Origin: Nymphalis io
Taxonomy: Eukaryota; Arthropoda; Insecta; Lepidoptera; Nymphalidae
NCBI RefSeq assembly: GCF_905147045.1
Contig: NC_065897.1
Location: 6,525,001-6,589,000 of the forward strand
Direction: 5' to 3'
DNA length: 64,000 nt
Shown: piece after piece, positions 11,395 to 22,080 of the stretch
How the letters are laid out: each line of letters starts with the position of its first letter
Numbering within the stretch: position 1 is the stretch's first letter
The notes under the pieces: model-generated
Seen by the model: the letters and a program-made list of their open reading frames with translations, nothing else
The model's database searches: none
What the model was told of the DNA's origin: nothing
Program-made: the position numbers and the translations under genes

Positions 11395-12508
11395 CACCTA
11401 CAATAACATTAGGCGCGTGGAACGTGCGAACACTCCTTGACCGTGATGACAACGCTATAATGTGAATGTGGCTGCACTCAGCGAAACACATCTAGCCGAA
11501 GAAGGGGAGCTGATAGAACATGGTGGCGGGTATACTTTCTTTTGGAAGGGACTTGCTACCTCGAAACCGCGGAGGTCGGGCGTAGGATTTGCAGTTAAGA
11601 ACCAGCTCATTAATCAATTACAAGAGTGTCCAGTGTACATCTCGGACCGCATCACCACAATGCGCCTCCACCTTGAATATGACAACTACCTGAATGTCAT
11701 CAGTGTCTATGCTCCAACGCTGGATAAATCTGATATCATAAAGGGTAAGTTTTACGACGATTTGACCCGGTGCATCGAAAGCATACGCCCCAAAGAAAAG
11801 ATACTGGTCTTAGGGGATTTCATTGCTAAAGTTGGACGGGATTACGACGCCTGGCCTAAAGTCTTGGGGAGACACGGAGTTGGCAATATGAACATCAACG
11901 GTCAACTACTGCTCAGCTTATGTGCACAATTAGACCTAGCGATCACAAACACAATGTTCAGACTTCCAGCCAAGCACAAAACTACATGGATACATCCAAG
12001 ATCCAAACACTGGCATTTGATTGATTACGCTATCGTGCGCCAAAAATATATCTCCGAAGTCCAAATCACCCGCGTCATGCGCGGTGCCCACTGTTGGACC
12101 AACCACCGGCTTGTAGTCACTAAGCTAAAACTCCGTCTTCTTCGTTCCAGAAGATCCGAAAGAGTGAAACCTACATCCTTGGATGTCGAGAAGCTAAAAG
12201 ATTTTGAAACTAGGAAGAAATATGCTGAAGCCTTGACCAGCGCACTTATATCAAATGAAGGAACCGGTGATGTTGAAGCTGATTGGGGTTCTCTGTCTTC
12301 TCAAATATTAGATACTGCCACTGCTACTATGGGTCTAAAAGTCCGCAAGAATGAGGACTGGTATGATGAGAATGACGGAGTCCTTACTGAGGCAATTGAC
12401 AAGCATCGGCGTCTTTTACAAGTGCGCAGCAGAACACAGCCAAGCCAAGGCGTAGTGGGGATCAAGCAAGGTGACGTGGAGCTGCTGAAAGCTATCTCGA
12501 GAGATTAA
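11395..12508 (+). pseudogene. LINE endonuclease (APE-type) region, broken
   Basis: The main open part (11462-12508, 348 codons) encodes an apurinic-endonuclease-like domain: ALSETH near the start, then SVYAPT, LGDFIAKVG (the LGDFNA motif, Asn replaced by Ile), LIDYAIV and the catalytic-type histidine in NHRLVV (usually DHRLV, so Asp is replaced by Asn). Upstream, 11410-11450 encodes the expected AWNVRTLLDRDD start of this domain in another frame, so a short deletion or frameshift lies near 11455. An LDVEKLKD..TRKKYAEAL linker follows, and a stop occurs at 12506-12508. It is disabled by the two motif substitutions and the frame break. Confidence 0.75.
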
Positions 12509-12613
12509 GGACAAGTGGTGGCGGGACCAAGCGCGTCAAGTGCAGTGGCTTGCTGACACTATCAGCTAGGAGAGTTCTACAGTGAGGTTCGAAGGTTACT
12601 CGGTACATCCCGT

Positions 12614-12904
12614 TTGAGAAAAGTGCTACTTCGTCCTGCATCTGGCGATGGGCTTCTTAAAAGCAGGGAGGAAGTACTCAGGCGTTGGGCAGAACACTTT
12701 AACTTAATGCTCAATGTAGACCGAACATTTAATCTGGAATACATTTATTCCTTACCTCAGATTCCTACTTTTATCAAGCTGGATGAGCCGCTGTCACGTG
12801 ATGAGGTTGTTTCTGCCATCAGACAACAGCAGAATAAGCGCGCGGTTGGCATAGACTTTATACCGGGAGAACTAATCAAAAACGGCGGATCAGCGTGTCG
12901 CTAA
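12614..12904 (+). pseudogene. LINE reverse transcriptase, fingers only
   Basis: Encodes the pre-RT linker (LLKSREEVLRRWAEHFNLML) and the first RT motifs (LSRDEVVSAIRQQQNKRAVG, then IDFIPGELIKNGG). The frame then ends at GSACR; no FADD-type active site or thumb follows. The downstream sequence continues as the extreme C-terminus of the same type of protein, so an internal deletion has removed most of the RT. Confidence 0.75.
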
Positions 12905-13271
12905 GCGCATCTTTTATTGCTAACTTAAGGAAGGCAAGCGTAAGCATGGCGGACAACTCCTTAGATACAAAGATGTGCTTAAGCAGCACATGAAAAGGTG
13001 CAATATAAAAACAGCGCAGTGGGAGCAGCAGGCCGCCAACAGGGAACAATGGAGATCCAGCATTAAAGCGAGGATCCAAGAATTTGAAGTGAGTCACCTC
13101 ACTGAGCTTGATGCTAGACGCGACCAGTTGGAAGCCCGACCACCCGCGGCAATCAACTATAATTATATCAATGGAGTGCTCACATGCCCGCTATGCGCGA
13201 GGATCATAAGTAAGAAGATTGGCTATATAAGCCACATGCGAGCACATGAACGACACCATGCAGGGAGTTGA
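12905..13271 (+). pseudogene. LINE polyprotein C-terminus with CxxC/H finger
   Basis: Starting just after 12900 the reading matches the usual tail of this LINE group: a KRKHGGQLLRYKD block, then LKQHMKRCNIKTAQWEQQA and REQWRSSIKARI. It ends with a CPLCARI...HMRAHERHH finger (CxxC...H..H). One in-frame stop lies near 12920. The stop at 13269-13271 is followed by a 3'UTR with CGCCGTGGCCGAAATCGGTC and the ATT repeat. Confidence 0.75.
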
Positions 13272-13332
13272 AGCGGTCGCCGTGGCCGAAATCGGTCGGG
13301 AGAGTATTATTATTATTATTATAACATATATT

Positions 13333-13870
13333 TATTAAATATAATTAGTAAATATTGTGACGACTGCGATTGGTGCAGTCTCGTATATACGAGTGTATAC
13401 GATATTTTGCTATACCAGTTAGAAGTAGATTAATGCAGGTGAGTGTATTGAGCGAAAACTGAGTAGAGTTTACCTGTATATAAAACTTTGATTAAGATCC
13501 TCAACGCAATCAATATTCACAGGCCAACAATAAAAAAACTTTTTTAATAATTTTAACTTATTCCTTTGTAATTTGGTGTGCTAATTCCAAAAAAAATAAG
13601 TCGTATCGCCTACCAATTTATCATATTTTAATATCAAATAAAAATAAGTTTATTTTTATACACTCATAAAACTCTATTTTAAAAGATGTATTATTACACC
13701 ATGGAAATACTTATGTTTTGTTGTCTGTTACCGATTCATGCATATGAAAAAAACTTACGAAAATCTTAATTTAAATTTAGAGAACATTAAATATACAGCT
13801 CATGGTTGGATGTTGTGTGGAGATTTATAAAGTTATCTCTATGTTTCGCTCCATGGTCAACAAAAGAGAT
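13333..13870. other. AT-rich spacer with a short palindrome
   Basis: No gene. A perfect 14-bp palindrome, CTCGTATATACGAG, lies at 13380-13393. Confidence 0.5.
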
Positions 13871-13872
13871 TT

Positions 13873-14285
13873 ACAGAGTCTCTGTGTATTGTATTTGTGA
13901 GAGGAACCAAAGAACAAGGAATCAATATTGGTTCAAAAATTAAAGAAAAACCTTGGGGAAAAACCCGGCAAGTAGAATATTTTGCATAAAACTTTAGTTG
14001 TCCCCAAGAAAATTCATTACCATCTCTACATATTAACTTGTCAAAGCTTGTTGAGGTTGATGGTGCAGAAGCTAAACCGAAAGAGCAATTTACGAATATT
14101 TGGTCCAACGAACACCCCGAGTTTTCGTACTTGTACGAACTTGTATATCTGTAGCTTGTAGCTAACGTGATAAACAATTTTAAAACTGTTGGTTGTCTGA
14201 TGATCTTGGTCTTGGTTACTACACTGAGAACAACAAAATGTATCACATCAGAGAAAAAGCTACCTTTTTAAAAAACTTTACTTCA
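13873..14285 (+). pseudogene. Unidentified decayed coding relic
   Basis: On + this stretch reads as protein-like sequence in one frame, interrupted by stops near 13990 and 14152: RGTKEQGINIGSKIKEKPWG, then QENSLPSLHINLSKLVEVDG and FTNIWSNEHPEFSYLYELVY. The composition is far more protein-like than neighbouring DNA. A minus-strand frame of 129 codons (13857-14246) covers the same bases, but its composition looks less natural. I do not recognise the family; a fragment of a DNA-transposon or other mobile-element protein is likely. Confidence 0.35.
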
Positions 14286-15361
14286 AAGGTAGGAAAAATA
14301 CAAATAAAAACATCTTATATTCGTATTTCAGTAATTTACTATATCTGAAAGTGAAAATTATAACTTTATAAAAAAATAGAATTTTCAATTTTTATGTTCC
14401 AAATTTTTCCCTGCTATTTTAAATATATAATTGATGTCATATTTTGAAGAAAATGTAGGTGATAAAAAAGATTGATATCAAATATAATTTCAGCAATAAA
14501 TAAATACATTAGATTTAGGTAAATTCGTTTAAAAAGTTTTTACAATATTTTTTTGTGTTAGCCTGTTTTATCATTAATAACATGTTATTGTAGTGTTATT
14601 TTTTATTGAAGGGGTCCCATACATTAACAAATGTTAGTGCAGCAGTAATTATAATATTATTCATATTAGGACCTTTTAAGCTACAGATTCTTTTCAGTAC
14701 ACAAAAATATAAATTTATATAATAAACTATTTTTATTTACTTATCTAAGAAAATGGTCTTGGTTATTTACTATTAGGGTATTGTACTGTAAATATTTGTG
14801 TTTATCATACTTTATATTATATTGGTAATATCTATATGCTCTAATGAGCTTAGAAATTGATATTTTTATGCAAATAAACTTTATAAAAAATAAATGAAAA
14901 CTTAAACAACGGTGTTAAATTGAGATTTCAATTTCTAGCTATGGTACAGAATAGTCGGTATTATTTTCTTATGTCTTATTTAAACTCTTTGATTATGCGT
15001 TTTAGTTCAGAATATTGCAATAATTTCAATTTAAGGTTTGATGCAAGGTCAGTCTTTAAAATAGAAGCGGTTCACTGAAAAAAAAGATCCTACTCGAAAC
15101 AACTTTTTATTTTGTATCTTGCTTCAGTCAGTTCGGTTATGCAACCTCATCGCATTGTCTTCACCGATGACAGAAAAATTGAATATTTTTTAGAGAAAAT
15201 GTTAGAATTCTCACCACCTTTACACGCAGTCATGATTTGTACAAAAGTCATTTGATAATTATATTTTGTAATGCTATGATAATATAATTAAACATGCAAC
15301 TTTTATGGTGATCCTGTTTCAAGGGAAAGTAGCCAACTGCGAAAGTGATAATATAGTGCTC
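14286..15361. other. AT-rich intergenic DNA, no gene seen
   Basis: Nothing recognised on either strand. Confidence 0.6.
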
Positions 15362-15605
15362 AAATGAGCACGCAAACACAGGTGCAGTTTTTATACCCTC
15401 AATTTCTTAATCCGATGTGTCGACAATCCGACGCAGCCAGCAAAATTGAGGTCAGGACCATCGGCGTTACGTGCTTTCCGAGGAACAGGAGTTTAAACAC
15501 TAGTTCCAAGCTTAATACTGCTTCTGAGAATTTCTTGACTAACTTACCCAGACCATCCAGATCTGCGTCCTTATACGCTAAACCACCGAGATGGGTGCAA
15601 CTTTT
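15362..15605 (-). repeat. SINE-B copy, 3'-truncated
   Basis: Blocks match the minus strand of SINE-B: GCAAACACAGGTGC, CGACAATCCGACGC and CGTGCTTTCCGAGGAACAGG follow in the order expected. The head toward 15600 is degraded, and the LINE-like tail (CCGTGGCCGAAAT) is missing from the 5' side. Short open frames here on both strands are repeat-derived. Confidence 0.6.
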
Positions 15606-15725
15606 ATGCCATTTAGCAAAATAAAAAATATTAAATTTTAGCAATATGAAATTGCTCCGAGACCTTTGGTATGCACTATCAACTAGAGACAATTTAACGC
15701 TCGTTAACAATGTCCTTCAACTAAC

Positions 15726-15762
15726 TGTTGCGTTTTCATGTGTTCGACATGAAAACGCAACA
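15726..15762. repeat. Perfect 16-bp hairpin
   Basis: TGTTGCGTTTTCATGT (15726-15741) and ACATGAAAACGCAACA (15747-15762) are perfect inverted repeats separated by the 5-base loop GTTCG. There is no T-run terminator and no gene end nearby. Confidence 0.85.
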
Positions 15763-16179
15763 AAAACTATAGTTTTAAGCGTCGGATAAAATTGATTTGG
15801 AGATATCATTTTTTGTTGTGAAGACATGCGTGGTGGAAGTAACAATTATAAATAAAAAGTATCAGACGTCAAATTTTTTTATTTCTTATGTAAACACTTA
15901 CTTTATTTCATTGTTATATCTTATTGGTATTTTTTAAATAAAAAGTTAAGTGTATTTGTTTGTTTTTTGGATTCACGCAATAAATGTTTTAGAATTTTCG
16001 TATTATTTAAGTTTATAGTTTTAGGATAGACATAGGCATAGCTATAGATATAGAATGTAATGTCCGCCTGTAAGGTATACTACTTTGTTTGATTATAAAT
16101 TTCTCTTTCTAATTGTTGTTAAATGCTTTATGTTTGAAATATTTATATGTAGAAAATATGTATAAAACACAATATCGGA

Positions 16180-16362
16180 TAAATGTCTGCCTTTAGCCGC
16201 TGATAGCCTCAAAAGCTGTTAAAGTAGAGCTCTACTGTAATACCCTACTGGCATATGTACTCTTGGGTATTGGCACACACATGTGCACTCTATATATCCT
16301 GCGTAGTTAGCTTGTCTCCCTTGAGATTGGCCGTCGTGGCCAAAATCACTTAGAAAATCAAA
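16180..16362 (+). repeat. SINE-B copy, 3' half
   Basis: Contains GGCACACACATGTGCAC, TATATATCCTGCGTAGTTAG and GAGATTGGCCGTCGTGGCC, the 3' half and tail of SINE-B. The tRNA-like head is not recognisable. Confidence 0.6.
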
Positions 16363-16384
16363 TCATATATGTCCAACAGAGAAC

Positions 16385-16915
16385 CGATCCCTATCGGAAT
16401 TCCGCTTCGCTATCTCTTTCTGGGCCATGACGGTCTAACATAAGAAGGCTACGGTCCTTCACGCAGATTCCCCGCGGAGGATTGCTGACATGATTGCTTG
16501 CAGGGAGAAATTTCGTCTGACCTAACGGACCAGGATCACACCTCCTTTCAGCATGCCAGCCGGAACACGTCATCAGCGTATGCTAGGCGGTGTCCCGGTC
16601 CGAGCCACAATGGTGACACTTTGGGTTCACTTTGCGTTGGATCTTACACAGGTATTTTCCAAAACAAACATGACTTATCATTACATGCGTAAGTCGGAAG
16701 GTGGCTAGTCACTTTCGTCTCATCCAGGCTTCAAAGGCTGACAGGATAGGTCCGGCGACGCGTTCTAGCGCGTACCATTCCTCGCGAAGACGGTCGCGCC
16801 AAGTCGCTACAGCCCTCCTGTGGTCTCGATAGCGTAATCGGAGGCGCTTTCGCCGTTCCGATGGATGACGCGGTTCTGCTGATAGACTTAAAAGTAAACC
16901 AAAACCAACCAAACC
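16385..16915. mobile_element. GC-rich relic, probable mobile element
   Basis: A 530-base patch much richer in GC than its flanks, with open frames on both strands but no intact gene. On +, 16630-16690 reads LCVGSYTGIFQNKHDLSLHA, a C2H2-like finger half such as those found at the N-terminus of R2/R1-type retrotransposon proteins. On -, 16709-16918 gives an Arg-rich stretch (RRKRLRLRYRDHRR). Mobile-element origin is inferred from composition and the finger only; the family is unknown. Confidence 0.35.
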
Positions 16916-18124
16916 CATATATGGAAGATTCGTAAACCTCTACAACATCGTATAGAAAAGTCCACGACATATAAATAATATAAACATATAAACACAATTG
17001 TTGTGTTAATTTTTTTTTTAAATATAAACAAATTTAGCTGTTACGCACACATTTTTAGCCCTTATCAAAATAAAAAAACATAATACGCGTCTTCTGTTAA
17101 AAAAGTACCGTTTACATTTTTAATTTGGACCAGTGTATATGTGTATTCGTATATATGTTACAAGTTATTTGAATATAAAAGCATAAGAAAAAAATACGAT
17201 ACATACAATAAGATATACGAGTAAATGAGTACATTATTACTTAGCACAGTACGGGCGGACTGATTCAATAAGTACTGTTTGAATTATAATATTCGTTTAT
17301 GTCTTATTATTTAAAAAAATCTAAGGGGATTTTTTTTATAAATCTATTTACTATTGCTAGAGATTATAAAAGGCTCGGGTTATTTTTTTGATAGGATAAT
17401 GTTTTCACAAAACTTACATATTTTCATTTTATTTAGAATTATTGGATTTTGAATTGATGTTTAATAATCATTCATTTATTTGATTTAATGCTAAATCCAC
17501 AATATTCTAATTATTATAATTGGTTAGAAATAATTTCATTGGCGTTCAAATTAAATTGAATTGTAGCTAATTGAAGATATATAATTAAATATTTGCGTTT
17601 TACTTTACAACAGAGATCAGATTTATCTTAAGCTTTCGCGATTGATGTTATCCATTTCATACCCGTATTGTTAAACCCCGAATATTAACAGTGATCATTT
17701 TTTTTTATTATTTTGTCCGACGTTTAAGCAGAGTAGCCGCCTGTCGTGATCACGAGCATACTGAGAAACACAACAAGAGAACAACGTTTGAACTGTCTGA
17801 TTATGTTAGTAGTGTTATCGCAGCATAATATAGTAGGAATAAAGATTAGAGGGTACAAGAAGAAAACTCAGGCAGTCGAAAGTTGCAAAATGTCAGAAAC
17901 GTCGAACAAACGTCGATGAAAAAGTAAGCTCGCTGTTAAAATCCGGGTATAATGTATGAAATTAAATTTCTTTCATTGTCGATGTCATAATTAGTTCTTA
18001 TGAGTATATATTTTTAATAAATACAAGTGTGAAGTAATCAACTTGAATGAATTTTTAGTGTGTATTTTGTTGGTGATCTATATAAAAATAAAAAATAAAA
18101 ATATTAAAGATCTTCTATTTATAA
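16916..18124. other. AT-rich intergenic DNA, no gene seen
   Basis: AT-rich with no convincing frame. A modestly richer patch at 17720-17790 (CGCCTGTCGTGATCACGAGC) includes a short palindromic GTGATCAC core. Confidence 0.5.
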
Positions 18125-18245
18125 TGCCATATCCAATTGTGTCAGTGTGATTCGTAGCTGCGTTGTGCTGCGGCAGAGTGAAAGTGGCAGCAAGCCCCTT
18201 GGCTCTCGGCGAGCGAAGGCCAACGCGCGTCGCACCAAGCGTAAA
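18125..18245. promoter_or_regulatory. Small GC island, candidate element
   Basis: About 100 bases of GC-rich, non-repetitive sequence (GCTGCGTTGTGCTGCGGCAG at 18158-18177; CGGCGAGCGAAGGCCAACGC) between AT-rich flanks. No coding signal. A control element is only inferred. Confidence 0.2.
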
Positions 18246-19204
18246 TAATATACACCAAAACCATTACAAATATACTATGATAAATAATACTTACATTCGT
18301 TAGCTCTACTAATAGGCACTTATCGCATTCTATATTAACAAATTTTCATTTAATAATGTTTTGGTACATGTAGTGTGAAGTACTTTCTCTTAAGCTTAGA
18401 TGAATTTTCTAATTGTACGGACAAAATTATTTATCGTTGACATGATAGGGCTGAAGTCTATGGGCTTGTTTAAGTTCAACCAAGTCTGAGTAATTTCAGC
18501 AATTGTCATTTGGTGAAGTAAAATACATTGTTTCAATCCATTTAATTCATATGACAAAACTACAATCGTCGCGACTTATTTGACTGTATGATTTATTTTA
18601 GAACATATGTTCCCTGCGATAACTTTGTAAAAATTTAGTCATTGAATATGAGGATTTTTTCGTGGGGCATTTTGGCGCCCATTAAAAAAAACACTTTCAA
18701 ATCTTACCTAGTTTAAGTTCTTTAATAAACAACATATTTGAAAATTATTAAACAGTGCCAATGTTCAGAGTACATATGGGTTAGTGACGAGATCAGTATG
18801 TATGTATGTAGGTATTTGCTGTAGTTTGTAGACAAAATCATAAGTATGTGAAAGAAGTTTAGTTATGATCATTATCATTATTTAGTTTATGTTTCAGAAT
18901 ATATTGTTTTAGTTACGCGTGAATACTTGCCAAATGTCTTTTTGCTCAATAGTGAGGCAGTGTGGAAGATAGAGATACTGAGGATAATCCAACACCCTAC
19001 CTGTAATTTTACAAATATGTAAGTCTTAGATCTTATCTCGTTACTTGCATATTGCTTCTCGATTTTTTTCATCAGCTCAAGCTCAACACGTGGCACTGTG
19101 GACAGTAATTGTATTTCGTAGATCAAGTTATTTTATTATATTCGTATAGGTTATGTTTTAAAGTTATCGTTAATACCTATGATATATTTAATTTTGTTAC
19201 ACAC
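18246..19204. other. AT-rich intergenic DNA, no gene seen
   Basis: Nothing beyond a short GTAT tandem repeat near 18797. The 79-codon minus frame at 18887-19126 has no recognisable domain. Confidence 0.5.
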
Positions 19205-19380
19205 GCGACTGGTGTTATTACCTATATAAAAAATAGCTGACTGACTGACATATCAACGCATAGCTCAATCTACTGGGGCACCATGAAAATTTGCTTACAG
19301 ATTATTTTTATATAGTAGATTACCCTAGGCAGAAAGGAACGATTTTTAAAAATTTAACTCCTGTGGTAACTGATAAATGG
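19205..19380 (+). repeat. Decayed transposon relic
   Basis: The block GCTGACTGACTGACATATC, then AACGCATAGCTCAATCTACT and a CATGAAAATTTGCTTACAG segment follow the layout of a very common lepidopteran non-coding repeat (a 'ctgactgactgacatatcaacgcacagccc...ctgaaatttggcac' unit). A related relic lies at 38140-38300. Confidence 0.5.
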
Positions 19381-20599
19381 AAAAAAATTGTATGGAAATT
19401 CTTCGTTTTTGAAGAAAAAGAAGTGGAATTGGTATTTAGCAATTCGGATTTATGACGCAAGTGAAACCACAGATAAAGCGCTAGTATTTTTAAATAGCAT
19501 AATGATCCTGTAATTACCGTTTACTCACTGAACGCACAAATGACTGTCAACCACGTCGCGTCGCGTGTAGTTTGTAAGTTATGTTACTTATCGTGATGAC
19601 TTTCATATTTATTAATAGACACTTCAGTAGTCAATAAATTTTATTAATTCTAAGCGTAGGCTTCCAAAATATGTATTTGCATTTAATGGGCCTAAAGATT
19701 TAAATATATTATATTTATATTCAAATATAAATCTTTACTACTAAATTCGTTGCTATGCCAAAAGATTGTCAGAAAAATCTCTTTCTTACCTAGATTAATT
19801 TAGCATTTTTTGCTTATAAGTCTTTAAATGTATATTATAAGAATTTAATTTGATTTGCCCGACAAAAATAAATGAAAAGTGTCTGTAATCCTCCGAGTAA
19901 TTATTTTATATGAATATGAATAATTATAATACCGGTTAGAACTATTTTCCTATGACGTGACGTTTATATTAACCACATGGACATCGTGTTGTAGAATTCA
20001 TAATTTATTATTAAATACAAATATAAAATCAAATATAAATTATGGAAATATTATAAGAAAACTATGATATCTTATATAAAAGTCGTGTAATTAAATTAGT
20101 CTCAAAAAAGGATTAAAGTGCATGGAGGGAGATTATAAAAGTAGGCGAGTCGGTCAAAGACAACTTAGATTAATAATAAACAGATAAATCGCGTGATTTA
20201 GATTCACTAAGCTGAAATAAAAATGAACACGTTTAGCCAGCGGTTATCGAAGTTGTTTGGAGTAATATATTTGTGGAATACTTATAACACGGAGAATCCG
20301 GATGTAAATAAATCTTCAAGCATGAGCGTACGCAATGATCATGCACTGTTTGCTCGATCTTAAGGTTGGGAGAAATTCTACTATCACACCGCATTCGGTC
20401 CTAAATTTTTGTATCAGATCTCATCTAAAATATTTTAGTATATAGTCTTAAATGAAAATACAAAGACTTAAATAAACGAAATAATTTAATACCGATATGG
20501 ATCTATACCTACTGTATTAAGTCGACTGATCCCAAATTAATTTCAACTCCAATATAATTTAGTTGGAATGGTCTGTATATATATGATGATAGGGCAATT
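19381..20599. other. AT-rich intergenic DNA, no gene seen
   Basis: Includes an imperfect AT-rich inverted repeat at about 19691-19737 (AAAGATTTA ... TAAATCTTT). No coding content recognised. Confidence 0.5.
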
Positions 20600-20715
20600 T
20601 TAAAATGGCAACCCTAGAGCCCCGAAGAACGACGGCGCGAGCTCGCCGCAATTACGGCAGGGGCCTGCGGCGCATTCCGCTGGACGTGAAGCCTAATTAG
20701 CCCACTATACGATGA
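20600..20715. promoter_or_regulatory. GC island, candidate element
   Basis: A dense GC patch (GAACGACGGCGCGAGCTCGC, then GGCAGGGGCCTGCGGCGC) ending in CCTAATTAG, a homeodomain-type core. It contains GACGGC and GGCGC cores reminiscent of Mad/Brinker-type sites, which are weak evidence on their own. No coding frame of note. Confidence 0.25.
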
Positions 20716-21264
20716 GCCTTTGTCTAACAGTTCACATAGCCTATACATGTAGCTTAAATACTGATCGTTAAGACGATTTGTTATTTCGCTCGCTCGACCT
20801 TCCGCAAAGGACGTGTCCGTTTTGCAGAAAACACGTTGCGTATTCGAATTGTTGCGTGATAAAATTTGTGTGACCTATAGACACAGATATTAAATTTAAT
20901 AGATATCAATTTCCTTCGTTCTCGACTCAGAAGACAGCAAAGTTGTTTCTCGGGCGGATTATTTATAAGTTGGTCACTACGTTTCTTAACAGATACGGGT
21001 GACTGATTTAAAAGGTTTATTAAAGGATTAGTAATTTAAATTAAAGTTTGAGTAAAACACACATAATATATAACGAATACTATTCGATATTTCAAAACTA
21101 CAAAATAAATCGTTAAAAATGTTTAAATATAAAACATAAATACCACTAAATACTTAAGGAAGTAAATATTATTATAATGGATGTCACAAAAAATTGTCAA
21201 AATTTAATTAAAATCAATAATATTTAATTTTAAAGCAGTATTGTCTCATATATGTAGATTGAGC
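20716..21264. other. AT-rich spacer, no gene seen
   Basis: Nothing recognised. Confidence 0.5.
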
Positions 21265-21435
21265 ACTCGTTCATACGAACAAAGAGCCGAGAGCAAACAA
21301 AGGTTCTGAGTCGAGTTCGGAAGCCGATTCGTGTTTACCAGCGCTGCGTAAACGACTCCTAGTCGAACTGTTACGTAAACATGTTGAACACAGTGCGCAA
21401 ACACCGGCTGCACTGATCGTTAAAAACAATATTTA
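21265..21435. promoter_or_regulatory. Higher-complexity patch, candidate element
   Basis: Non-repetitive mixed-composition sequence (GAGTCGAGTTCGGAAGCCG, GCGCAAACACCGGCTGCACT) with forkhead-like GTAAACA cores (GTTACGTAAACATG near 21371-21384). It lies about 0.5 kb before the promoter-like patch at 21.9 kb. Function is unproven. Confidence 0.2.
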
Positions 21436-21890
21436 TTCTGTTAGCGCGGACCAACACGTTTTTTTAAACTAATGAGTTATTCGAAAAACATAGGCGAAAG
21501 AGGAAGGGAATTTACTTAAAACTAGTGGTAAATCTTAAGTATTAAAACATTTAACGATATTTGTTTTAGGTAAGAGTAGACTGCGTTGGATGTAGTCCGA
21601 TAGTTTACGCATTAATAAATGATTATATTGATAATACATAAGTAATGACAAAGTTATTAAGAGTATAAGCAGTTAATAACAAGTTTTATACATAAAAAAT
21701 ACTATTGGACTTAACCTTAAAAAAAACTTGTACATCGACAATAATCCACGGAAATGGCGCCTGCATATTGTTACATTGTTTGAAAGCTATTTTACACCTC
21801 ACCTTACCTAACCTAAATGATATGAGATCGTGTTACGTTTACAAAGTTTGCATTTACCTAACAGTATAGTTTTAATCTATGTACGAAGTG
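21436..21890. other. AT-rich spacer, no gene seen
   Basis: Nothing recognised. Confidence 0.5.
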
Positions 21891-21894
21891 CGAT

Positions 21895-22080
21895 CTGGTT
21901 TATAAATAGCCCGCGGCGAGGGCAGGTGCAGTCGCGCAGGCAGACGTGCAGACGCCGTGCTTCCACGAATCTGCCGAGCAAACATCGCGAGCAGGATTGC
22001 GATCCTCCTCTTACTATATATACAGTGAGGCTTGATTGTTTAAGGAATAATCGGGTCGATGTTCTAGCTAGTAGCATGGA
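21895..22080 (+). promoter_or_regulatory. TATA/initiator-like core promoter in GC patch
   Basis: TATAAATA at 21901-21908 is followed by GC-rich sequence. A GCAGTC initiator-like match has its A at 21930, 29 bases from the start of the TATA box, which is the canonical spacing. No protein gene of note begins downstream: the overlapping frame (21830-22096) begins upstream of the TATA and has no domain. If real, it would drive a non-coding or short transcript on +. Chance occurrence is possible. Confidence 0.35.

Larger units (their letters stand above)
10609..13332 (+). mobile_element. Internally deleted non-LTR retrotransposon with intact ends
   Basis: A 2.7-kb unit, GC-richer than its flanks, framed by a perfect 13-bp direct repeat TATAACATATATT (10609-10621 and 13320-13332), which is the target-site duplication. 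Inside are a 5'UTR (about 10622-11390), an endonuclease-coding region (11395-12510), the first part of a reverse transcriptase (12614-12895), the C-terminal tail of the polyprotein (about 12900-13271) and a 3'UTR ending in an ATT repeat (about 13304-13320). The palm and thumb of the reverse transcriptase are absent: the fingers pass almost directly into the C-terminal tail. The APE-type endonuclease, C-terminal CxxC..H..H finger and ATT-repeat end suggest a CR1/L2- or RTE-related lineage; the exact clade is uncertain. The copy cannot be autonomous. Confidence 0.85.

Noticed and set aside
11013..11440. Short frames on both strands before the LINE endonuclease
   Set aside because: They lie in the LINE 5'UTR and carry no domain; shadows of a non-coding leader.
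13857..14246. 129-codon minus-strand frame
   Set aside because: The plus strand of the same bases reads as a more natural protein in one frame, so the minus frame is probably its shadow.
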